Assembly (NCBI GenBank): GCA_030549495.1
Contig: JAUIRK010000439.1
Location: 12,501 to 76,500 of the forward strand
DNA length: 64,000 nucleotides
Direction: 5' to 3'
DNA from: Nectonema munidae
Taxonomy: Eukaryota > Nematomorpha > Nectonematoida > Nectonematidae
Numbering within the stretch: position 1 is the stretch's first letter; each line of letters opens with the position of its first letter. Made by a program: the position numbers and the translations under genes. This document shows positions 11,409 to 23,400 of this stretch, piece after piece. The notes under the pieces are model-generated. The model saw nothing but the letters and a program-made list of their open reading frames with translations, had not been told where the DNA came from and ran no database searches.

Positions 11409-14400
11409 GTAAGTGCAAAGATTTAGCATAATTATCTTGAAATGTAAAAACGTTGAGCGCGAATCTCTAATGCTTTGTTTACATAAAATCATTTAACTTT
11501 TAATTAGAATCATAATTCATTAACCATATATATTTGGAACTTGATTTTGGATATTGTAAATACATTCATGTTGACATCTATATGGTAAAAGGTATTTTCG
11601 CATGATTCCTTCTGCATTACACGTTGCTATTACTTTTTCTCACAACATATTTTTTTCTAGGTACACATGGAGACAAATATTCAAAGCGTTTTAACAGTAA
11701 GTTTTTTTTATACTAACATTGAAAATTAGCTTTTTTATTCTAAATAATATTTTTTTTAAAAAAAATTAGTGAATAATTGAATTAAATAAACATTTTCAAT
11801 TTCAAAAAATTTAATATGGAGTTTCATTTTGCTTTTTTGGGTATTCATTTAAAAAAAGTTTTTGCATGTTATATAAACTTTAATATATAAAAAATAATAA
11901 AAATATTAACTTTAGGTTTAGTTTCCAAACATCCTATATTTTGTTGTAATTTCAAAATGACGGAAAAGGATGGAAGATAATGTTTAACCTCTTTCTTTTA
12001 GAATAAAATCTTTAAAAAATAAATTTTCCTTTGAAATCCTTTTGTCCAAAAGAGTGTCAATAAGGTTTTTTGAACTTTTACAGGTTTTCAAAAAAACATG
12101 ATTGATTTTTTTCAAAATTAGTTTGTTTTAATTCTTAAATTCCATTCCAAACTTTTAATTAAAGTTTAAAGGCCAAATTTTTAAAAAGCACTCTTATGAC
12201 AGATGCCGATCATAAGACTGACAAATTAAAAGAGTTACATGACAAAAGAATGAAAAATACTTATTTTTACTTAATGACGTTTCCACAAAAATCCTTTTCG
12301 AAAGACTTGGTTACCATGTAAAAAAATTAAAAATTGAAATAACTAATTAAAACTTAAAACTTTTTTCAAATTTTTGAGAATTAAATGTTCCACCTTTCAA
12401 GGTCAACGTTTAATTGTGGAGCATATGTAGATAGCAATTTTGAAAATGCTTCTTTTAACTTCTTCAATGGAGTCCTCAATTATTGTCTAGATCAGGGGTC
12501 CTCAAACTTTTTGACCCGTCACCCCTTCATATACCTCATATATACTTCAAATGCGGTCCAAGAGACCTTTTGATATAGCTTTGCAAATTATAAATTCTAT
12601 AAAATTACATATATCTCTCTACTTTGTGAAAACTGTATTGATAATATCCATTTTGATTTTAATCTTATAATTATATCATGAATATCTATTATTTTGCGAG
12701 ATAAATTTCTTCTTCTTCTTCTTCTTTCTTCTCAGACAAGTTTAATAAAAATATGTAATTATTTTTTGCATTTCTAATGACGAGCATAAATATATGAAAA
12801 ATTTACCATTAAAATAATAGTATATATACTACTTTGTTATTTGTTTATATACTAATACAAAAATTTCATGAATATCTCGATTTTTTCCTGCCTAGAAATT
12901 TAATTGATTCTTCATAGCATAACCGACCCCTTTCAATCTCAATGCAATAATCGACCCTTAGAAGACTCTCATCTACTCCAGGGGTGCGATAGCAACACAT
13001 TTGGGGACCCCTTATCGAGACGGATTCAAAATGAAAAAGGACGAATTCAAAATAAAAAAGGACAAACTTAAAATGAAAAAGGACTAATTTAAAATGAAAA
13101 AGGACGAATTTAAATTGGAAATGGACGAATTTTAAGTGAAAATGGTATACCTTTAAAAGATATGTGATAATTTGGAGTCGCTCAAAATAGTGACAAATGA
13201 AAAGAGTTACATGACAAAAGTGTGACAAAAAATTTTAAAATTCAAAAGGGTAACATGATAAATGAGTGACAAAGAATTTCAATATTTACATGAGTGTCAA
13301 TCAAAAGAGAGAATAACAAAAACGACAAAAATTAGAAGAGTCACATGACAAATGAATTACAAAAATAGCAAATCTCAAAGGAGTGAAAATACAGAGCATT
13401 TATAAAAATCACTAATTATTATTTTCACAAATTTACATTAAGTGAATATATTTTTATTTTTATCTTATTTTATTTTATTTTTTGAAAAAAAAGCACAATA
13501 GAGAAAATAAAAAGAAATCTTCATCCAACTTTGGGGGCGGAGAACTGCAAAGAGAAATTTTATTCATCGAGTTTCAGGAACTCCAAAACAAAAAAAAAAC
13601 AGAAAAAAACTTCAGGAATATATTTTTTATTTTTACCCTAGAAAATTTATATTCAAATTTTTTATTGAATAAGAACAAATTTTAGTTTATGCTTAATTTT
13701 TGTATATCAATTTTCATTTATTTATTTTATTATAAAAAAAACTTACTTTTATATTGTATATATAATTTGAAATTGTTGATTATTTATTTTATAACATATC
13801 TATATTTTAAAATGGACGAAATGACAAAAGCGAGAATAAAAAATATATAAAAATAGTGACAATAATACATAAAATTGATAGGAGCGACAAATGAAAGAAG
13901 TTACATATGCAAGAAGAATGACAATAAAAATCTGAAAAATTTAATTGAAAACTTTGGCAATAACTCTAACACACACACTAACTAATGAACAAAGTAACTA
14001 ACCTTTGACTTGTCACACTCCTTTTGTTACATTTCAATTGGGCCAACCTGTCACTCTTTTGAGCCCTATATTAACCGGGACAAATGCTGTCATTCTTTTG
14101 ATATTAACCCGGTTATGACAGCTAATTTATTTGCTTCGAGTAAAGCGTAAATGCGAAAAAGAAGAAAGTTATTTTGTCTCGGTAGACGAAATTTTAGTTT
14201 CTGTTACCGAACGACACTTTATTGAAGAAATCGTAGGTCGAATAAAGTTGGTCTAAGCACACATCATGAGAGGCATACAAAGACACTTCAATAATAAGTA
14301 TAACTCACTTGTTTCTCAAATAGAAATATAAATTTGTTGAATAAAATTATCTTCTTTTGTTATACACCCTGAAAGTAGACGTTGAAACTTATAAATCAAG

Positions 14401-17400
14401 CTGAAGTATTTTTTACTTACTCCATGTTCATAGCGTACATGTCAGTGTAATTTCATTATTATAAATTTGATGTGTTATAATCAGGGCGAACAATTTTTAC
14501 CTAAAAAACCTTCAAAAATTTTGACTTTTTGACCTAAAAATTGAAAAAATTTAACCTAAAAGATTTATATATTTTTTAAACGAAAAACTCCACTTTTGAA
14601 AAACTATCACATTTTTTTCTTCTAAGTTTTTCGTAATGGGAAAAAGACTTGTACTATATTTTTAATGAAAACGAAAAAATTTTTTTTATTGAATATACTA
14701 TTGCATAATAATTGCAAAATAAAAATTGCACTTGAGATTAAAACGAAAAATTCCAAATTTTAGAATTAAAATTAAACAACAGATATTTGATTATATTTTT
14801 TGGATCAAAGTTTCTGTCTTTGCACAGAAGTTTGTTTAACATTGAAAAAGATCGTTCAACAGAGGTTGTAGTCCCCCTGACATTTTTGTAGTAAAAAAAT
14901 TCAGTAGGTGTAACAAGGCTATTTTGTAAATTCATTATTTTTAGAATATAATTTTTTTCAAATCTTTTGTTCAAAGAATTTTTTATCCCACAAACATGTT
15001 CGTCAAAACTTAGTTTTTCATAAATTTTGTGGAAAAATTAGGATTGTGAATTTTCCACAATTTGGGCTAGCTTTATATATTTTTCTTTAACTTTGAAAAG
15101 TTGACCAACCAATTTCCGGTTATTCACACTGGCTTTCGCCTTTAGAACTAAAATTTCACCATCACTTTTGAAGGAGTTTACTATTTCTTTTACTTGATAT
15201 CTCGTTGTCTGTGTAGCATGCTACAGCTCTCAGCCATGTTGCCCATCTTGTTATTATAGGACTTGGTTGAAATCCAATACCTTTGGAAAGGTTTCTTCTT
15301 TATTTATTTTTAATGGTTGCAGCCTTGATAGAAGATATAAGTTCATCGATTTCCGAAAAAAAGCTTTGTCCTTCATATTGCAATTGTGCAGCAAATAACA
15401 AAATCATGTAACATGAAAAAGTATGGTGTACATTTTTTTCAAGTTATTTGCACATGTGATGTTGTAAGAGGCAAAGTAAAACAAAATTTTCTTTCGCAAT
15501 TTCAAACTCTTTTAGATTATTTTTAATTATATCAGAAAGTACATTGCTGTTTAAACTTTCATCCAGGACTTGACAGTCTATGACTTTCCACAAAAAAATT
15601 TTTTTTTTCGTGTTTTACTAAAACTTTGCAAACTTTACAAAACAAATCTTTATTTGATGAAATTTCAAACTCATTGGGAAATTTTTTAATGACATCGTTC
15701 ACTTTTGAGGTCTGAAAAAAGCACGAAAAATTTTTTCAATATTTTTTTGAATGAAATTCAAATAACAATTTTTTCAAATGTGATAAAAAAAGTTGAAAAA
15801 AGCAGTTAAAAATCAAAAAATTTCACCAGTTTGTTTCGAATGAGACGGAAAAATCATAGCTACTGAGACATTTTAAATATAGATTAGGATAATTTTTTTT
15901 TGAAAACCGTCTCTTCAAATCAAGGACCTAAAAATGGGTCTGTCTTTTACCGAAATAAACCCAAATAATTTTGCAAATAAATACTTTTATATTATTTTAC
16001 ACTGATTTACTTGTGTTTTTAGAAAAATTTTACCCTTTTTTTCAAAATCAAAATCAAAAAATATTTTTTGAACTATTGTTAGAAACTTTTAAAATGGAGA
16101 ATTATTCAAAAATAACTGAGTAAAATAAACTATTATCATGTTCCAATCCTTTTTTAATAATGTAGTCTTGAAGTATTTGACAGAACTTTTATTTTGATTT
16201 TTACTTTAATTACATTGAATCCTTTGAAGCTTTCTTTTTTATAACTTATTTATTTTCATCTTGATCATTTTTTCAATTCAAAGCTTTTTTAAAAGCTATC
16301 AATTTTTGTTGAGTTAAAATGCATACTAAATATTAAATGTTATCCTATATTTCAATAAAATTTTGAAATATTCGCCAAAATCTTGGAATCATTTTTTTAA
16401 ATTTTTATTTATAATTTTATAAATAAAAATTTATTGAAAAAATTTTAAGATTTCGATTTCAAAAAAAAATATGATAAAATTAATTTTTTATCTTATATGT
16501 AAAAGTATACAAGTGAATGAAAATTCTACAAAAATGGAAAATATATTTTTATCAATCAATCCGAAATATTGGAAATTACTACGCAATTTCTGGGTATTAA
16601 GAAGTATTTTTGGAAAAAAGTCACACCCGATATCAGCATGTAACCAAGACATAGTATCTAATTTCACTTATACTTAAAGCTTCACACACACTTGCATCTA
16701 CAGACATTTCACACTAAGTCAAATCGCTATTCGACCCTCTTAATAATTCTTCAATTTCTTAATTTTCAAATCAGTTTTATATCATGTGACTTAATTTCAC
16801 GTTGCGTTATCAAAATATATTATATATTTTCGTTATATTCAAAAATAAGTTGGGGTCGGATGGGTCAATTCGATGGACTCACTATCGGGATGTGATTTGA
16901 TTGTTACCATGCTTGACGGATAAATGTTTCCTGAGATGCAGAGATAAATTTTTAAGACTAATCGCTTGCTTTCCAATTCAACTTTATTATTTAAAGCAGA
17001 GGACTTTTGTTTCTTTAGACTTGTAGTAAATTGATGAGAAACATGTGTTAAATATGATTTCATGAATTCCTGAAAGCTTGACAGGTTTGATAAAATTCCT
17101 CTTTTTAGTCTTATTTAAGACACATATTTTACCATATGACGCAAATTAATATTTCCATTTATTTAAGCTTCTCCTAGCTTTTCTACACTTCTGGAATTTA
17201 ATCAATAGCAAAGAAGGAACCTTTTTGCTCACTAACAAAATTCTGTCTAATGGACAAAAAGTTAAAGATAAAACTGTTTATGATAAAGATATCCTCAATA
17301 CCTACTTTGAAAATAAGATTTTGAAGATGAGAAAAAGACTTCAGCTGGCAAAAGTTGTACACAATGCTTTGGATAGAAGTAAAAAACTTTCCAGTTTGCA

Positions 17401-20400
17401 TAGCAATTTGGCAAGCCGGAACAAATTTTCCAAAGTAAAAAACTCTGAAACACTTGTAAAAGCTTTGGAAAGAAGACTCAACAAGAAACATCAGAGCAGG
17501 AGTGAAGAAGAAAGATTGAGTACGAGTAAAAAGCATAGCGTCAGTGAAGCTAAAAAGTATCATCACAAGATAAAAGGTAAAGCTGAAGATGATATCAAGA
17601 TTGCTTTGAGTTCAAAGCCTTTATTGACTGATAAATACAAAATAGTCATCATCGCTAAGAGAAAGCGAGCCAATTCTCGGGAAGAGTCGGAACCAGTATT
17701 TAAAATAGCGCGTTCGAACATTGAAAAAACGCATATGGGTTCTTACAGAACGCTCAAACTGAACAAGTATAATCTGAGGAGAAAATTCAGAAGACGTTTG
17801 AGGCCGTCTGCACTGCTGAATTCTATTCGCAATCGAATTTTGAGAAAGAAAAGATTGCATACTCTTCATTCGTTCTCTTCCCACCCGCATTTGCGAATGG
17901 AGGATGGCGCTGATTCTCAAAATAACGGTGTGATGGACAAAAGGACGCAAAAGGCAAAAAAGGAAGATATTTCAGAGTACGTGTACACCAAACCTGAAAG
18001 CGTCAAGCAAGGTCAGATGATTTTCAAAGAAGTTCATGCTAAGCAAGAGAAGTCAGCACTGCCGCGCAAGAGTCGCTATGAGCACTGGAAAAAGTCAGGC
18101 TACAACTCCAAAGTAAGACATCCTACAACTTCCATTCCATTTCTTCATTTTTAGCTTGCGAAAAATAGGGGTGATGTCGTGAAGACAAAATTTCAAATAC
18201 GAGAAAATGTGCGCTTTTTAGAATGTAGTTTTTCCTTATATCGAAGAGATTTATGAGTCCTATCAAAAATTTTCTTAAATTTTTGTAAAACTAGATGCAT
18301 AACAAAAATGCATTTTAATGAGGACATTTTGGAATAGAAATTATATTTTTAATTAAAACATTAATTATGTAAGCTAGATTTCTCTTTCTTTTTTATAGTT
18401 GTCGAATCACATCCAATGTGAAAATAAACTTCCAAAGCTGAACATATGGTAAGGATGGTAGCGATCCGAAATCGTAGCCAGACCACCTCGATCCTACCAC
18501 TAAGCCATCTGCCAACTTTTTTACTAAAGATACTAAGTTAAATTGAAGGAAAAATTTGTAGGTATATAATAAATGTCATTGATTGAAAAGATTATTAAAT
18601 TTATTAGCTCAATTCTTTTTATACTGAAGCATTTTTTCAAATATTAAGACGGATTCTGAGATGATTCAACTATTTTGCTCATACAACAAAGAAAAAATGC
18701 GCTAAAATAGGACATTTTTTTCTAGATATTGACAAACAAAGTGTGTATACTAGTTTTTTGCAACGAAATAAATCTACCCGATTTCATTATATCCTCTTTC
18801 TATCTATTATATAAAATGTGTCTATATGTGCACTTTATATGTGTGCGTGCATCAATCCCATAATATCCTCACAAAGAATAAATAATAAAGTTTCAAAGTC
18901 GCATATGTTGGCAACGGATCAAAAAACTTTTTATAACAAAATAGGTTGCCAGAACATCTGGACGATAAACCGTTTGCCGAAGGATATTTGGCCCACGGAC
19001 ATTTCGCTATAAGTAGACATTTAGAGGACGGACATTTGACTGAGCAAAAATGTTACCAAACGGACAATGGGCTGAATATGAAAACAAGAATTATGCTAAA
19101 AATTTGCAAATGTCATGTCATAACACATATGGCATGTAACTTGAAGTAGGTAAAATCATTCATCACATATGTCGTGTATAATAAAAAAAGTAAAAATTAC
19201 GCCTCACATTTGTATAGAGCACGATCTTACAAATTTACTGTAAGTCAAGCAGCGTCTAGACCAGGGATCGGCAAACTTTTTTACCCATCGACCCCTTCAT
19301 AGAACATTAGTCTTCACATCGACCCCCACCTCACATAGAAATGTTTCATAAAAACATTAATCAATGTCCAACAATTGAGAGAAAAAATACAAACCAAAAA
19401 TGTTTCATATATCCTATACTATACAATGTCCTAAGCTATGTTTTAAAAGAAAAGGCAGATTTATTACTACTATAAAGCACAATTTAGAAAGTTTGTCTTG
19501 ACCCTCAAAGATCTGTTATTTACCCCCAGGGGTAGATATCCACCACTTTGCCGACCTCTGGTCTACACTCTAGAAAAATTGTCAAATTGTGTATCCCTAA
19601 AATATCCATTCGGCCATATATCTACTAGGCTAAATCTGTATATACTAATTTTTTCTTTGAAACACAGTTTATAAGCTGTTTCAATAAATTCTTCAAAAAC
19701 TTATGATCTCCAAACCCTTCTTAGCAAAAAAACGATGACAACAGTGAAATTACTCAATTACATAACCGAAAGCCTACATATTTAAGTTCCCTTTCCTGAA
19801 ATAGTGAATAAAATCGAATAAATCAATGAAAAGCTTAATTTTTATAGTATTGTTTATTGAAATTAATGAAAAATATTTTGAATTCGCATTTTGTCACTCA
19901 CCCTTATTATAGATCAATGACAAACCAATTTCATATGCACGTTTTACTAGGAAAAAGACTGTACAAACACAAAATTTTAGTTTTGCGCTCCGAAAGAGTG
20001 ACTTTAGGTTTATGCGCTATATATTATTCATTTGTTTTTTTAATTTTATTTCAAAATATAGGATGAATTTTAAAGAAGAAAAAATACAGGCAATTTTTTT
20101 ACACAGCTGTTAAAAACTTATTTTTAAACGAACAAAGTTTTTTATCTTGATCATATATCAAAAACGCTAAAGCCTTTAAAAATATGAAGGAAGTGTGCAT
20201 TGCGCTGAAAGATTTTTTATACAAAAAATATTTCACTTTATTCTTTAGCAAATATCAATGATACCTCTAAAGCAAAGCTTCTTATTATTGGGAAATCCGC
20301 TTCAGAAACAAAAATTGTCAAAGCCTCAAGGTGAATACAATGAAGATGTGTTCTTGCGAAACTATCCATCCAAAACAGTCCAAGCATATGTTCCTGTCCC

Positions 20401-23400
20401 CAAAAATGACTCCCAGTTTGAAGTATACTACTTTTTCATCCTTTAAAACCCTATTCTATTGGGCAATTTTCAAATGGAACAATATGTTCTATTAGTCTTA
20501 AATCTTTGTTATAATTTATAATGAATAAGGATATGTTTTGGGTATGAAGATTAAAAAATAGGTTTTAACTTGTAAAGCCCCCTAAAAAATCTTACCAATG
20601 TACAAACCAGGCCATTGACCGAGCACACAATTATACGAGCAACCCATTTCTTCCTTTAATAACATTATAACAATCTAAATTGTTGAATTGATTAACTAAA
20701 AAAATATATAACTAGGGAACAAGGATATTATTTAAGAAATATTTCTTATTAAAAATTCATTTGTTTTACTGATACAAACTAAATAACTCAAAGTCAAAAC
20801 ATTGAGCAAAATCTATTGCTTTGCCAAAACATTATTATTTTTTTAAAACTTCTCTGATTAAATTTTAGTTTACCATTATTTAGAAAAGTTAAACAAAAGC
20901 CATCATATATTTTTTTGTGTTGAAGTGTTAGTAGCAAATCTTGCTACTTCCCTGTTGTGTTACATTTCCTATTAAAATAAATATTATAATTTTTTTAAAA
21001 CACAACTTGCTATTTTCCTCTCTATTAATATAAAGAGGAAAAAGATAGCCCAAGGAATCACTATTTGATTTATATGGAATACTTTTTCAATAAAGTTCAA
21101 CTACTTTTTTTTTGCTTTTTCAACCCAATATGTTCACGACATGAAGACTTTTTTGGAAATTGATATCAATTCCAATGAAAAAGATTGCTCTGTTTCTTTT
21201 AATAAGGAGCATTTGACTTAAATGAGTTTAGTTTACTACAGGTAAGATTATTTTGCAAATAAGCATTATACTTCGTATATCTTTTACAACATAATTAATG
21301 CCCCCCTTTGCTTTTAAGTCATTTTTCTGGAATACATGAAATTAAATAAGGATTTTGCAAATTTGTATTAGCTCATTTCTGAAGTTTTGATTTTAAGGAA
21401 TCATCTAAATCGCTCATTTCTTTTAATATCTTTAAGCGTATGTCTTGTATATATAATAATTTTTTCTATTATTTTTAAAAAAATTAACCTGTTTGAGTGA
21501 AAAATTTTACATTTTCCCATACAAATTTTTTTAAAATGTAATCATGTTAACTTGATTTTTTGAAACAAATTCTTACTTTTTTTTTTATCATTTTTTTTAA
21601 ATTTAAGTAATTTTAATTTTCGGACACAATTTTATGGAACAAACTTTTTGAAATTTTTTTTAATTTTCATTTTATAAAACATCTTTTTATCGACACTTTG
21701 ATTTTTAAAAAAATTATCTTCTTGCCGAAAATTTTGATCTTGTATTTTACGATATTTTAGACTGTAAAATCATGAAGTAAACTTTTTTTAAAAATTTTTT
21801 GTAAGAATATACTGTGTAAAACATTTGGGAGACAATTTTTGAATTTTTTGAATTCTTTGTAAAGAGATAGGGAAATTTTCGAAAAATTATATCTACATCA
21901 TTTTTCCATGTAATTTGTACACGAAATGGTAGGAAATTTTTCATAAGAATATCTAATCAAAAATTAAATTTTCATTTTTTTATTATAAAAATTTTGCTTT
22001 CGAATTCAAAATCGCAAATTTTGGCCTGCAAAAAAATTTAGAAATATTTTTTTTGGCCAAAAATAACTTGGAGCATTGAAACCTATGTATTCAAATCTAA
22101 CAGAAAATATTTAGACATTTTTGAAAAATATTCATTTTCACCATTTTAAAAATTCATATTTAAACACCTCGATTTAGCCAGTTTTTCTAGATTATATAAT
22201 GACTTTCATTTCTATTTTCAAGATAATTATTATATCAGTGAATTATCTTTTTGAGGGTATACCAATGATCTTTGTAGGAGATATCAAATAACATTAAGGG
22301 GTCAATGATCTTTGCGCGTACCAATCATCTTTGAGGAGAACTAGAATCCGATTATCAGTGATCTTTGAGGGGACCTAGAATTCCAGTACCTTGTATCCTG
22401 GAACTTAATATACTATATAATGTAAGTTGTCTTACCACTACTATTATATCGTTATAGAAAAAACGATATGATTACAGTTTATAACACCATAAACGAAAAT
22501 ATCTTAGTTACCCATAGAATACTTCCTCAGTTTTCCTCAAGGATTCAAAGAAAGCATGAGAGTAAGTTTATAAAGAGTCGCCACAAAAAACGCTATCGAA
22601 AAAACTTTTTCTCTAATAGAATTGTTAATGACTGGAACAGTCTTCCTGCTGATGTTATAAACTCCCCTTCAAAAAAGGCTGGATAACTTCTGGAAAAATA
22701 TGTTGTATGATTAAGTCTTTACTTTTGTATTCTTCTTTTCCATATTTAGCAATTATAATGTTTTAAACGATTTCTATATGTTTTTTTCTTCCACACATTG
22801 ATGCGATTACGCACAGCCAAAATGGCCTTTTTTCGCTTAATAAAATTATGTTATGTTATGTTATGTTTTACTATATAATGAATACAATATTTATTTATCT
22901 TTTTACAGAATATTTTAGACCTTGAAGAGACTGACCTTATGCCCATCAATCAAAATAACTTCATTGAAGTAAATTGTTTCACTATTTTATGCTAATATTT
23001 TTTTACTTTCAAGAAATTTAAATTCAATTAGGTCTTTTTTTTCTTTTCATTCTTTTTCAATTATTTGCAACTGTTCTCTGTTACACGCATTTCTTACTTT
23101 CATCAGTGCTTCTATTAAATTTGCAAATCAATTTTATGAGAGTTTAACAAATTTTACTTTTCTAATCATTGTATTTCTATTTCATTATATTCTGACTTTT
23201 AAATTCTAGATTCCAAGTCGTTCATTGCAATCTTCTCAAGAACTTCTTAAGCCATTCAATTTCAAAGAATATTTGAGGAATCAAAGGAACCGTAGGAAAG
23301 ATTCGAGCGTCCACAATACAAATCCAAAAATATATCCAGCTTCTTTCAACACTCCAAATCCAAGATTTGAGGTAAATTTTTAGCTTATATCATCGAAATT

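Noticed and set aside
17198-17950. Two minus-strand ORFs over gene 1 exon 3
   Set aside because: Shadow frames of the large basic exon.
18440-18513. tRNA gene on the minus strand
   Set aside because: A and B boxes are recognisable but degenerate and no acceptor or anticodon stem can be paired convincingly; better a SINE head.
21105-21230. Possible gene 1 exon reading TQYVHDMKTFLEIDINSNEKD
   Set aside because: No usable acceptor or donor in the right phase next to the open stretch.
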